NCBI GenBank assembly: GCA_030698405.1
Contig: JAUYMU010000090.1
Coordinates: 1-63,870, forward strand
Direction of reading: 5' to 3'
DNA length: 63,870 nucleotides
From: Bacteroidota bacterium
GTDB taxonomy: Bacteria; Bacteroidota; Bacteroidia; Bacteroidales; Prolixibacteraceae
Within the stretch, counting starts at the first letter, position 1. Each line of letters begins with the position of its first letter. Below, one piece after another: positions 10,601-17,997 of this stretch. The notes beneath the pieces are model-generated. The model ran no database searches, was not told the origin of the DNA, and saw nothing but the letters and a program-made list of their open reading frames with translations. The position numbers and the translations under genes are program-made.

Positions 10601-10767
10601 ATGTCGGAGATAGTGCCCAATGTTGTTCCTTTTACCGAAACAGAAACCCCAGGAATAGAACCTCCATCATCTGCGGAGGTAATTTTGCCTGAGATCTCCT
10701 TGGTTTGGGCCACAAGGACCTGCAAACCAATTGCAAAGAATGCAAGCAATAACGCGATTTTTTTCAT
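7651..10767 (-). CDS. SusC/RagA family TonB-linked outer membrane transporter
   Basis: Encodes 1038 residues. A signal peptide ends at about Ala20 (LQVLVA). A carboxypeptidase-regulatory-like domain follows (about 22-100), then DEVIVTALGISREKKALGY, a plug with PLFVVDGIPM and SVLKGPNAAALYGSRASNG, and a C-terminal barrel ending LGFSVSFKL. No STN domain is present. It heads an operon with a SusD-like protein and a small lipoprotein. The signal peptide and first domain are very similar to those of the SusC at 1742-4900, though the TonB-box and plug sequences belong to a different branch (TALGISR versus VGYGIQT). The two loci are therefore more likely neighbours sharing recombined 5-prime ends than a recent whole-locus duplication. 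Confidence 0.95.
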   Translation of the reverse strand: MKKIALLLAFFAIGLQVLVAQTKEISGKITSADDGGSIPGVSVSVKGTTLGTISDMDGVFRLKVPQDAKTLVFTFVGMASQEVAIGNQTSFSVSMAPDNIAVDEVIVTALGISREKKALGYAVQDVKGEDITKAKETNVINSLQGRVSGAQITNSSGAVGASARIILRGVNSLDGNNQPLFVVDGIPMANSNFGNTETEGVNRGSGVQDINPDNIESISVLKGPNAAALYGSRASNGVIVITTKTGKGSTGIGIELSNSTTFENPLRLPDYQNQYGQGSAGKFEYYDGAGHGVNDGVDESWGPKLDVGLMIPQFNSPVKNGVREATPWISHPNNVKDFFVNGLTATTSVALTGSTEKTNFRVSLTNLDQSGMLENTKLKKNTFTFNGSSQLTDKLNFSSSGSYVSTDSPNLPGYGYDPDNVMQQFNWFGRQVDLSALKNYRNADGSWYNWNTNYHNNPYSTLYENLNSTKRDRFFGNATAKYQFTDWLSAFVRTGVDYYSNINTRRRAKHMQEFPNGYYMEEVDLYKENNSDFLISANKKFDEFELGLSVGGNAMNYSRTWDFVEAPELAVDGVYNVKNSLVPQVADNFRWRKQVNSLYFSGQFGYKSMLYVDFSGRNDWSSALPAENNSFFYPSVQFSGVLTEMFEVDPAIVSFGKLRASWAKVGADTDPFKLLPTVSFGEGWNASTKLLNQFIPNELPNAGLKPQFVTSFEVGGDFRFFRDRVRLDVTYYNSSATNQIIAVPVSPASGYGTKVTNAGQIDNSGIEVLLGGSILKSKTGLNWDVTINWSKNQNEVVELAEGIEQYELGSYWSLKVMAIPGEKYGSLFGYDFERAPDGQIIYRNGLPAQGDLKVLGNYTPDWIGGINNEFNFKGVNLNFLIDTRMGGDLYSMTSTWGRYAGVLEETLIGREGGIVGDGVKEVKDANGNVTGYAKNDFVANAENFNKAAYVSDVAFSSIYDASYIKLRELKLGYTFKKIGNTAIKDVNISLVGRNLAILWTKVPHIDPEGAFSNSNVQGLEFGQIPSARSLGFSVSFKL

Positions 10768-11165
10768 GTAAATAAATTTAAATTAAACAGCATTTATTTA
10801 TAAATAAACTCAGGCAGGTTAAATACAGTTAAAATCTATCCTTTTAAGTTTTTCAACTTGTAAAATGTGATTCCCCCAAATCAAATTTCCCGGTGATTTT
10901 AATGTAATTTATCGAGTCCCCTTTTTGCACATAGGTATTAATCCAAATATGTATCAATACCTAATACCATCACAAATTTAGAAAAATGTGAATAGCATGA
11001 ATAGTCTTAAAGAAAAAATATATACATATTTTAACACTGTTAACATATCTTAAAAGAATAGCAAGGTCTTAAATATAAGGGTATTTGGATATAAACGATT
11101 GTATTATAAACAATTGAAGTGTTGTTTTTCCAGAAATTACAGGCGCTATTTAGAATCGTTATAAA
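10768..11165. other. AT-rich intergenic leader upstream of the second SusC
   Basis: About 400 bases without a gene. The minus strand carries a TAAATTTG (-7 type) element at 10973-10980, but no TTG at the expected distance upstream, so it is only a weak promoter candidate for the SusC operon. No stable terminator hairpin was found between the HAD gene end and the SusC start. Nothing else is recognised. Confidence 0.3.
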
Positions 11166-12053
11166 TTACAGAATTGTTACCAAATCAGCGATGCCGTTTA
11201 TAAACCATGTTTTTGTTTTGGGTTTAATCTCCAATTGCGATGTGTAAGGCGATATTCTAATTGGATTTATTGAATCGGGCACCTTATTTTGGCCATTATT
11301 TAAAAACATTACCTGATCCATGCCAAATGCAAGTGCCCCTTCAATATCTGTTTCCCATGAATCACCAATCATAATACTTTTCTTTTTGGGGGCATTGGTC
11401 GTTTTTAAAGCGTGTTCGAAAATTTCACGGTGAGGTTTAGTATTTTTTATTTCTTCCGAAATAAAAACTTTGCCGAAGAAACCGATCAAACCGCAATTCC
11501 TGAGTTTGGCATTTTGTACCTCCTTGAACCCATTGGTAATGATATGCATCTGATACCCTTTTGCTTTCAGGTAGCTCAGTGTTTCAATGGCGCCCGGCAA
11601 CAAACGGGTTTGTAAAGCCATGTATTCAAGGTAAAGCCGGTTAATTCCTTCCCAATCCTGATTGGTAACATGAAAAGTTTCGAGCGACCTCGAAAATCGC
11701 TCAGTAATTAAAGCCTGTTTGGTGATTTTTTTTGCGCGGTAGTCACTCCAAAGCGATTCGTTGATTTGCTCATATAATAGAAAGTATTCATCAAACGAAT
11801 CGAGTTGACCAATCAAATCCAGTTTTTCGAGTGTCTGTTTCAGCGCTTCACGCGAATTGACAGAAAAGTCCCAGAGGGTATTGTCAAGATCAAAAAAAAG
11901 GAAATCGTAGGGCCTCCCCCAACCCCTCCGAAGGGAAAAGCCTCCCCCTCCCCCCTCCGAAAGAGGGGGTAAAGAACTGGTATGCGTAGATTTGTGGGTT
12001 GCCAATTTGTTACTTATTATTTTAGCAAATTCAACTATTTCGGTGCGTTGCAC
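11166..12053 (-). CDS. YjjG family HAD nucleotidase with a repeat-derived N-terminal extension
   Basis: The core is a HAD hydrolase of the YjjG/noncanonical pyrimidine nucleotidase family. Motif I is DLDNT (Asp55, Asp57), motif II is ITNG, the conserved Lys is in KNTKPHREIF, and motif III/IV is GDSWETDIEGA. These enzymes remove phosphate from modified pyrimidine nucleotides in the cytoplasm. Homologues normally begin a few residues before the first motif. Here about 48 extra residues precede it, including a Gly/Pro-rich stretch from a GC-rich repeat, and no ATG lies between the repeat and motif I. The listed start is a GTG at 12053 inside a second repeat element. The true start is uncertain, and expression may have been altered by these insertions. 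Confidence 0.8.
   Translation of the reverse strand: MQRTEIVEFAKIISNKLATHKSTHTSSLPPLSEGGGGGFSLRRGWGRPYDFLFFDLDNTLWDFSVNSREALKQTLEKLDLIGQLDSFDEYFLLYEQINESLWSDYRAKKITKQALITERFSRSLETFHVTNQDWEGINRLYLEYMALQTRLLPGAIETLSYLKAKGYQMHIITNGFKEVQNAKLRNCGLIGFFGKVFISEEIKNTKPHREIFEHALKTTNAPKKKSIMIGDSWETDIEGALAFGMDQVMFLNNGQNKVPDSINPIRISPYTSQLEIKPKTKTWFINGIADLVTIL
11911..11975. repeat. GC-rich hairpin repeat inside the HAD gene 5-prime end
   Basis: A run of C-rich blocks (cctcccccaacccctccg, then cctccccctcccccctcc) ends in a small hairpin ccctc-cgaaa-gaggg. It encodes the low-complexity part LPPLSEGGGGGFSLRRGWG of the HAD protein. From memory, similar blocks are scattered between genes in many Bacteroidota. 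A related block lies in the rsmI 3-prime end at 12242-12276. Confidence 0.7.
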
Positions 12054-12181
12054 CTCAATTTCTCATCCCGGATGATTTTCTACAAATATTCCGATGCGCT
12101 GCACCCAAAGCGGCGAAGCAGAGCTGCAAAATATTTGTAGGAATAGTGCAAAGTAATTCGATTTAGGTGCAAAGCACCGAA
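12039..12181. repeat. 143-bp MITE-like element with nested inverted repeats
   Basis: Terminal inverted repeats ttcggtgcgttgcacct (12039-12055) and aggtgcaaagcaccgaa (12165-12181) match at 16 of 17 positions. An inner perfect 11-bp inverted repeat, ctacaaatatt / aatatttgtag, lies at 12080-12090 and 12130-12140. The element fills the space between the HAD gene and rsmI and contains the GTG start assigned to the HAD gene. It encodes no protein. The architecture suits a non-autonomous mobile element or a structured RNA repeat. Confidence 0.65.
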
Positions 12182-12217
12182 ATATAAAACTTCTCCCTAC
12201 TGATGTTCTTCAACGAA

Positions 12218-12964
12218 TTAACGTTCAGAAGTTTCACGTCCAAAAGTCTCCCCTTCGGGGAGATTTAGAGGGGCTTCATCGGGGTCAGAAGGGGCTTTTT
12301 TCCCTTCAAGAACAATTACGATTTCGCCTTTAATTGTTTTTGAGCTGAAATGTTCGATTAATTCGGTGAGTGTTCCTCTTCGGTTTTCTTCAAAGAATTT
12401 CGATAATTCGCGCGATACGGAAGCACGTCTGTCGGGCCCCAAAAACTCTGCAAATTGCTCCAGAGTCTTTATTAACCGGTAGGGCGATTCGTAAAAAATC
12501 ATTGTCCTGGTTTCTGTAAGCAGTTCCTTGATTTTTTTATGCCGCCCTTTTTTCTGCGGAAGAAATCCTTCGAAGGTGAAACGGTCAGTTGGAAAACCTG
12601 AATTTACCAAGGCCGGAATCAGTGCAGTTGCGCCCGGCAGGCATTCAACTTCAATTTCTTTATCGAGACAGGTTTTTACAAGCAAAAATCCGGGGTCGCT
12701 TATTCCCGGTGTTCCGGCATCCGAAATCAAGGCTACATTTTTGCCGTTTTCAATTTGTGCGGCAATCATTTCAACCGTTTTGTGCTCGTTGAACTTGTGG
12801 TGCGAAACCAATTTGTTCTTTATTTCATAGTGATTCAATAGTTTGGCTGAAGTACGTGTGTCTTCAGCCAAAATCAAATCAACTTCTTTAAGGATACGGA
12901 TTCCGCGGAAAGTCATGTCTTCCAGATTACCGATTGGTGTCGGCACCAAAAATAATTTGCCCAT
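12218..12964 (-). CDS. rsmI: 16S rRNA (cytidine(1402)-2'-O)-methyltransferase
   Basis: Encodes 248 residues of the tetrapyrrole-methylase fold family. It shows LVPTPIGNLEDMTFRGI at the N-terminus, AEDTRTSAKLLNHY, the SAM-binding SDAGTPGISDPG loop, LPGATALIPALVNSGFP, and the RsmI-type GFLPQKKGRHKK segment. It 2'-O-methylates C1402 in the ribosomal decoding centre. The catalytic core ends at about residue 225 with IVIVLEGK. The last roughly 20 residues (LNLPEGETFGRET) are encoded by a GC-rich hairpin repeat and are probably not part of the original protein. The Met start gives the canonical family N-terminus MGKLFLVPTPIGN. Confidence 0.95.
   Translation of the reverse strand: MGKLFLVPTPIGNLEDMTFRGIRILKEVDLILAEDTRTSAKLLNHYEIKNKLVSHHKFNEHKTVEMIAAQIENGKNVALISDAGTPGISDPGFLLVKTCLDKEIEVECLPGATALIPALVNSGFPTDRFTFEGFLPQKKGRHKKIKELLTETRTMIFYESPYRLIKTLEQFAEFLGPDRRASVSRELSKFFEENRRGTLTELIEHFSSKTIKGEIVIVLEGKKAPSDPDEAPLNLPEGETFGRETSER
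12242..12276. repeat. GC-rich hairpin repeat overlapping the rsmI stop region
   Basis: Contains the hairpin ctcccc-ttc-ggggag (12248-12262) followed by agatttagaggggctt. It is read in frame as LNLPEGETFG at the RsmI C-terminus. It is related in composition and layout to the block at 11911-11975. Confidence 0.6.
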
Positions 12965-13110
12965 AAAAATATTTACAATTTTACAATTTACAATTTACAA
13001 TTGATTGAATCATAGGTAATGAATTAAGGCAAAATTAATGTCGCATTATTTTATTTGTAATCGGTAGATTAAAAAAAGTAAATGATATATTGTTGAATAG
13101 TAGGTACTTA

Positions 13111-14163
13111 TCATTTACTGAACCGGCGTTTCAGCAAATCGACAAATTTCATGGTGGTTTCATTCTTTTCCATGGAGAGATTTGCTTTCAGGTATTCAAC
13201 AGCCTCCTGAATTTGTTCCATTTTATCAAGATGTTCGATTACAGCATTGTATTTTTCTGAATTGTTATTGAAGATTTCACGGATAAACAGAAAGCGGTCA
13301 TTTAATCCAATGGCGGCCCGCAAACTTGTGATCGGGCTGTTGCTCAGTTTCGATTCCTGTTTGGTTTCTCCCATCGAATCGTTGAGTGAACGTTCTTTCC
13401 GGATGTTCTGCCCAACAGCAGAATTGTCAGGTTTTGGAATTTCGCGCATTGGTGGTTTCACCGATGATGCCTGTACTGGCTCAAAATGAATGGGTTCAAG
13501 ATCGTCGTCATCAAATTCGTCGATGTGAATTTCGCGTATCCCCGGCTGCGGGCTGTTGCTCAATTCGGTCACCTGAATGTTCTGTTTCTGCAATGGCTCT
13601 TCTTCTTCCTCTTCTTCAAGTTCATCATCTTCCTCTTCTTCAAGTTCTTCTTCCTCTTCCGTTTCGGTTAAATCCTCCTCTTCCAATTCTTCTTCAGCAT
13701 CTTCCTGTTCTTCTTCTTCAAGTTCAGGTTCTTCTTTTTCGCTCAGCTCTTCGTTTTCTTCAATTTCCGGTTCTACCTCTTCCTGATCTTCTTCGTCAAA
13801 ATCTTCATCATCAAAATCCTCGTCATCATCGACTTCCGATTCTTCTTCTGTAGCGGGAAATTCACCTTCTTCAAAATGCAGGATTTCAAGTTCAGGGTCT
13901 GGAAAACTTATATCCGAAACTTCATCTCCTTCGTCGTCAAAACCACTGTCGTCCTCATCTTCATCAGTTTCCTTCTGAAAAGAAACCGAATTTACAGCTA
14001 TTTCGCGCAGCAATTCAATTTCCTGAATCAGCAACCGGGCTTTGTTTACAGCAAGATCGATGATCAGCGATGAATTAACCTGACTGTCTGCAACTTCTTC
14101 GGATAAAATTTTTAATTCTTCCAGATCTTTGACGATGATATTTACCAATTTGCGCTTGTCCAT
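13111..14163 (-). CDS. Acidic low-complexity protein of unknown function
   Basis: Encodes 350 residues from the chosen start MDKRKLVNIIVKDLEEL; an upstream in-frame Met at 14307 would add 48 residues that look like non-coding leader and run almost up to the divergent tdk gene. It has three parts: an N-terminal helical region (1-65) predicted to form a coiled coil, a central strongly acidic region of Glu/Asp runs (about 75-190), and a basic-to-neutral helical C-terminal domain (about 270-350) with LNDRFLFIREIFNNNSEKYNAVIEHL and ending in LLKRRF. No enzyme motif or membrane segment is visible. I recall such proteins beside tdk/rsmI in Bacteroidota but know no function. The gene could be a chaperone-like or nucleic-acid-mimicking factor; that is speculation. 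Confidence 0.75.
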   Translation of the reverse strand: MDKRKLVNIIVKDLEELKILSEEVADSQVNSSLIIDLAVNKARLLIQEIELLREIAVNSVSFQKETDEDEDDSGFDDEGDEVSDISFPDPELEILHFEEGEFPATEEESEVDDDEDFDDEDFDEEDQEEVEPEIEENEELSEKEEPELEEEEQEDAEEELEEEDLTETEEEEELEEEEDDELEEEEEEEPLQKQNIQVTELSNSPQPGIREIHIDEFDDDDLEPIHFEPVQASSVKPPMREIPKPDNSAVGQNIRKERSLNDSMGETKQESKLSNSPITSLRAAIGLNDRFLFIREIFNNNSEKYNAVIEHLDKMEQIQEAVEYLKANLSMEKNETTMKFVDLLKRRFSK

Positions 14164-14329
14164 TTGTATTTTTGATTTTAATCTGTTTTTCAAGTTGAAT
14201 TTCCCTTCGTAATGATTTAAATTTACCTTTGTTTGCATAACCGGAATGCCATTTTCAGAATTAAAACCTGACTTGGAACTGGTTGTTGAAACGGGGTAAA
14301 AGTACAAAAATCTTTAGCACATAACCTAC

Positions 14330-14905
14330 ATGTTTATTGAAAGGGGAATCGACAGACAAAAAAAAACCGGCAGTATTGAAGTTATTGCAGGCTCAATGTT
14401 CTCTGGAAAAACCGAAGAATTGATACGCCGTTTGAAACGGGCGAAAATTGCCAGATTAAAGGTTGAAATTTTCAAGCCGGCCATTGATACCCGTTATTCT
14501 GCGGCGGAAGTGGTGTCGCACGACGAAAATTCTATCATGAGTACTCCGGTTGAAACTTCAGGAAATATTATGCTGCTGGCTGGTGATGTGGATGTGATTG
14601 GAATCGATGAAGCCCAGTTTTTTGACAACGGATTGCTTGATGTGAGCGTAACACTTGCCAATATGGGAATTCGCGTTATCATTGCCGGGTTGGACATGGA
14701 TTTCAAAGGAAAACCTTTTGGGCCGATTCCCGGATTGATGGCCGTGGCTGATCATATCACCAAAGTACATGCAATTTGCATGAGGTGTGGAGATGTTGCA
14801 CAGTTTTCGCACCGTTTTTCGAAAGCCGACAAACTGGTTTTGCTGGGCGAAAAAGATGAATACGAACCTTTGTGCCGTTCATGTTATACAAAAGCTACCC
14901 GATAA
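14330..14905 (+). CDS. tdk: Thymidine kinase (type II)
   Basis: Encodes 191 residues. The P-loop is GSMFSGKT (residues 21-28), a Walker-B-like DEAQFF follows at about 86-91, and the lasso and zinc domain carry two CxxC pairs (CMRCG and CRSCY), giving the structural Zn site of type II kinases. It phosphorylates thymidine to dTMP in the salvage pathway. Its stop overlaps the start of murF-alr by one base (TAATG), so the two genes are translationally coupled. The upstream region also carries the divergent acidic-protein gene. Confidence 0.96.
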   Translation: MFIERGIDRQKKTGSIEVIAGSMFSGKTEELIRRLKRAKIARLKVEIFKPAIDTRYSAAEVVSHDENSIMSTPVETSGNIMLLAGDVDVIGIDEAQFFDNGLLDVSVTLANMGIRVIIAGLDMDFKGKPFGPIPGLMAVADHITKVHAICMRCGDVAQFSHRFSKADKLVLLGEKDEYEPLCRSCYTKATR

Positions 14906-17508
14906 TGCCCATTCTTTCCGTTCAACAGGTTTCTTCAATTGTCGGGGGCGTGTATCGTTCTCCTGAATTAAATCCTGAAATTTATATTTCTTCAATCGCA
15001 ATTGACAGCCGGATGATTTTCGATCCGGAATCGAGTTTGTTTTTTGCACTGAAAACCGAACGAAACGATGGGCACCGCTACATAGCCGATTTGGTCCATT
15101 CGGGTGTTCGGGCTTTTGTGGTTTCCAGCTATTCCGAAGAATTTCTGAAATATTCAAATTGCAGTTTCGTAATTGTTGCCGATACGCTGAATGCTTTGCA
15201 AAAACTGGCTGCATGGAACCGGTCTCAATTTGATATTCCGGTGGTGGGAATTACCGGAAGCAATGGCAAAACCATTGTAAAAGAATGGCTGTTCGAATTG
15301 CTTCACAAACATGCTGTAATCCGAAGTCCTAAAAGTTATAATTCACAGGTCGGAGTTCCGTTGTCGGTCTGGAACCTGAACGCCGATTATGAACTTGCCA
15401 TTTTTGAAGCCGGTATTTCAAAACCTGGTGAAATGCAAAATTTGCAGGAAATTATCAGGCCAACCATAGGGATTCTGACAAATATCGGTGAAGCTCATCA
15501 GGAAAATTTCAGGACGAAACAGGAAAAGCTGGAAGAAAAGCTGAAACTTTTTGCATCGTGCCATACATTAATATATTGCAAAGACCAATCGCTGGTTGAT
15601 TTTGTAATCCGAAGCGGGGGAGTGAACCCGAAAACGAAACTTATTGCATGGTCGTTCAATGATCCAACTGCTGATCTTTATTTCAGGATAGAAGAAGTGG
15701 AGAATGGGGTGGAGCTGCGGTACTCAGCAGGTGACTACTCAGCAGGTGACTCAAAGTCACCTGCTGAGTATGTTGCCAAGTCACCTGCTGAGTATGTTGC
15801 CAAGTCACCTGCTGAGTATGTTGCCAAGTCACCTGCTGAGTATGTTGCCAAGTCGCCTGCTGAGTATCGCGTTGCATTACCTTTTCAGGATACGGCCAAT
15901 CTCGAAAATGCAGCACATTGCCTCGCTTTTATACTTTCGCAGCATTATGCGGACACTACTATTATGGAATCGTTCCGGGATCTTCAGCCTTTGGCCATGC
16001 GTCTCGAAATGAAGGAAGGCATCAATAATTGCTTGCTGATCAACGATTATTACAACTCGGATATTAATTCACTGCAAATTGCACTTGCATTTTTGAACAA
16101 TCATGCCCGCGCTCCCTATTTGCGCAAAACGGTGATTTTGTCTGATATTCAGCAATCTGGAATTTCTGACGAACAATTGTATCAGGAAGTCGCCCGTTTG
16201 CTTCAGATGAATAAAACCAGTCAACTGATTGGGATCGGATCGGGAATCAGGAAACAGGCGGCTTTGTTTGAAATGCCGGCAGAATTTTTCGATTCGACCG
16301 GACAGTTTCTGGAATCTTTTCAGCCGGAAAACTTTCATCAGGATTGTATTCTCCTGAAAGGCGCGCGTGATTTCCATTTTGAGCGGATTTCATCTGTCCT
16401 TCAGAAAAAATACCACCAGACTGTTCTCGAAATCGACCTGAACGCACTGATTGACAATCTCAATTTATTTCGATCGCTTATTCTTCCTGAAACACGGATC
16501 ATGGTGATGGTCAAAGCCTTTTCCTACGGAAGTGGAATGGCCGAAATTGCCCGAATCCTTCAGTTTCACAAAGTGGACTACCTGGCGGTTGCTGTGGCTG
16601 ATGAAGGAGTTGAATTGCGTCAGGCCGGAATTGATCTGCCCATTTTGGTGATGAATCCGGAGGAACATAGTTTCGAAAACATGATCGAGTTCAGGCTCGA
16701 ACCGAATATATATTCCGAAGAGATTTTCGAATCGTTCAGGAAAGTATTGCAGCAAAATGCGGTGGTTCGGTATCCGGTTCATTTGAAACTCGACACCGGA
16801 ATGCATCGCCTTGGTTTTGACTCAGAAGAGAAAATTAATCGGTTAACGGAAAAGCTAATCGGGCAGGAACAAATGGTGGTTCGGTCGGTTTTCTCACATT
16901 TGGCGGGTGCCGACGAAGCTATACACGACGAATTTACCAATGGTCAGGTTCAAAAGTTCCTGAAATTCAGTTCGATGATTGCCGAAAAGCTTCCGTACAA
17001 AGTATTCAGGCATATTCTGAATTCCGCCGGAATTGAACGTTTTCCGGAATTCCAGTTTGAAATGGTACGGCTGGGAATTGGTTTGTACGGAGTGAGTGCC
17101 AACAACAATGGGCAAATCAGAAGTATCAGCCGCCTGAAAACTTCAGTATCTCAATTCAGCAAAGTTCCGGCAGGTCAAACTGTTGGTTACAGCAGGAAAG
17201 GGTTGATCGAACGCGATTCTGAAATTGCAGTGCTTCCGATTGGTTATGCCGATGGATACGACCGCCGTTTAAGCAATGGCGTGGGAAAAGTGTATGTGAA
17301 AGGGAGAATTGCACCGATTATCGGAAACATTTGCATGGACATGTGCATGATTGACATTACCGGTTTGCAGGTTTCGGTTGGCGACGAAGTGGAACTGATG
17401 GGCGAACACATTCTGGTGAGCAACATTGCCGAATCAATCGGAACCATTCCTTATGAAATACTCACCGGTATATCGCAACGGGTAAAACGGGTTTATTTGC
17501 AGGAATGA
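14905..17508 (+). CDS. Bifunctional MurF ligase / alanine racemase with an in-frame repeat insertion
   Basis: Encodes 867 residues from the ATG that overlaps the tdk stop; an upstream GTG (14872) inside tdk is less likely. The N-terminal half is MurF (UDP-MurNAc-tripeptide:D-Ala-D-Ala ligase) with ATP loop GITGSNGKT at 115-123 and the ligase segment NDYYNSDINSLQIAL. The C-terminal half is a PLP alanine racemase starting near EIDLNALIDNL, with PLP lysine Lys537 in VMVKAFSYGSG, GMHRLGFD, and the catalytic Tyr region VGYSRKG. The fusion supplies D-Ala and uses D-Ala-D-Ala; it is known in Bacteroidota. Residues 273-320 are an array of YSAGD and SPAEYVAK repeats between the MurF central and C-terminal domains, absent from the MurF fold as I know it. 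Confidence 0.94.
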   Translation: MPILSVQQVSSIVGGVYRSPELNPEIYISSIAIDSRMIFDPESSLFFALKTERNDGHRYIADLVHSGVRAFVVSSYSEEFLKYSNCSFVIVADTLNALQKLAAWNRSQFDIPVVGITGSNGKTIVKEWLFELLHKHAVIRSPKSYNSQVGVPLSVWNLNADYELAIFEAGISKPGEMQNLQEIIRPTIGILTNIGEAHQENFRTKQEKLEEKLKLFASCHTLIYCKDQSLVDFVIRSGGVNPKTKLIAWSFNDPTADLYFRIEEVENGVELRYSAGDYSAGDSKSPAEYVAKSPAEYVAKSPAEYVAKSPAEYVAKSPAEYRVALPFQDTANLENAAHCLAFILSQHYADTTIMESFRDLQPLAMRLEMKEGINNCLLINDYYNSDINSLQIALAFLNNHARAPYLRKTVILSDIQQSGISDEQLYQEVARLLQMNKTSQLIGIGSGIRKQAALFEMPAEFFDSTGQFLESFQPENFHQDCILLKGARDFHFERISSVLQKKYHQTVLEIDLNALIDNLNLFRSLILPETRIMVMVKAFSYGSGMAEIARILQFHKVDYLAVAVADEGVELRQAGIDLPILVMNPEEHSFENMIEFRLEPNIYSEEIFESFRKVLQQNAVVRYPVHLKLDTGMHRLGFDSEEKINRLTEKLIGQEQMVVRSVFSHLAGADEAIHDEFTNGQVQKFLKFSSMIAEKLPYKVFRHILNSAGIERFPEFQFEMVRLGIGLYGVSANNNGQIRSISRLKTSVSQFSKVPAGQTVGYSRKGLIERDSEIAVLPIGYADGYDRRLSNGVGKVYVKGRIAPIIGNICMDMCMIDITGLQVSVGDEVELMGEHILVSNIAESIGTIPYEILTGISQRVKRVYLQE
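15721..15866 (+). repeat. Tandem plus inverted 15-bp repeat array inside murF-alr
   Basis: Two direct copies of tactcagcaggtgac (15721-15750) are followed by the 5-base spacer tcaaa. Five copies of the reverse complement gtcacctgctgagta follow (starting 15756, 15780, 15804, 15828 and 15852), separated by the 9-base spacer tgttgccaa. The last copy has one A-to-G change. The 24-bp unit keeps frame and encodes SPAEYVAK. The head-to-head arrangement makes a perfect 15-bp stem with a 5-nt loop in DNA or mRNA. Confidence 0.95.
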
Positions 17509-17510
17509 GA

Positions 17511-17545
17511 AAAGTCGCAGTGGACAGTGATCAGTCGCAGTGGTC
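17511..17545. repeat. Short repeat cluster left of the four-helix-bundle gene
   Basis: The 10-mer agtcgcagtg occurs twice as a direct repeat (17513-17522 and 17533-17542) directly after the murF-alr stop. Its reverse complement lies on the other side of the next gene at 18012-18021, so the gene is bracketed by inverted copies. Confidence 0.6.
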
Positions 17546-17596
17546 TCAGTATTCAGTTGAAAGTAAACAACAGAGTTACCAGTAAATTTTAAAGAT

Positions 17597-17974
17597 ATGG
17601 ATTTCAAAGAATTAATTGTTTACAAAAAAGCCTTCACGCTCGCGATGGAAGTTTATGAAGTTTCAAAAAGTTTTCCCAGAGAGGAAAAATATTCTTTGAC
17701 CGATCAGATGAGGAGGGCATCCAGATCAGTTTGTGCGAACCTTGCAGAAGCGTACCGAAAACGACTTTATGAAAGACACTTTATCAGTAAACTGACTGAT
17801 TCTGATGCAGAGAACAGCGAAACAATTGTATGGCTTGATTTTTCACTCGCATGTGACTACTTGTCAAAAGAGAAACATGAAAAGATGACTCAGGAGTCAA
17901 TTGAAATAGGCAAACTATTGAATTACATGATGCTCCATCCCGGAAAATTTGGATGCAAAAGTGACTATGAATAG
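17597..17974 (+). CDS. Four-helix-bundle protein (23S rRNA intervening-sequence family)
   Basis: Encodes 125 residues of the small four-helix-bundle family first described from 23S rRNA intervening sequences. Hallmarks are FKELIVYKKAFTLAMEVYE at the start, FPREEKYSLTDQMRRASRSV, CANLAEAY and the late helices SDAENSETIVWLDFSL. The molecular function is unknown. The family often occurs as isolated cassettes in Bacteroidota, as here: it sits between murF-alr and a convergent regulator and is bracketed by inverted copies of the 10-mer agtcgcagtg. This argues for acquisition as a small mobile unit. The usual family signature is ExxRxxS; here RRASRSVCANLAEA is close to the expected SIxxNIAEG. Confidence 0.9.
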   Translation: MDFKELIVYKKAFTLAMEVYEVSKSFPREEKYSLTDQMRRASRSVCANLAEAYRKRLYERHFISKLTDSDAENSETIVWLDFSLACDYLSKEKHEKMTQESIEIGKLLNYMMLHPGKFGCKSDYE

Positions 17975-17997
17975 TTGGAACCTTTTGAACAATGCGG

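Noticed and set aside
13577-13786. Ser-rich 69-codon plus-strand frame
   Set aside because: It is the antisense of Glu codons (GAA to TTC/TCT) in the acidic protein; composition is an artefact of the repeat.
15721-15866. CRISPR or phase-variable promoter
   Set aside because: Repeats are inside a coding gene, keep frame and have a constant 9-base linker; no promoter context is present.
15683-15916. Minus-strand 77-codon repeat frame
   Set aside because: Antisense shadow of the murF-alr repeat array.
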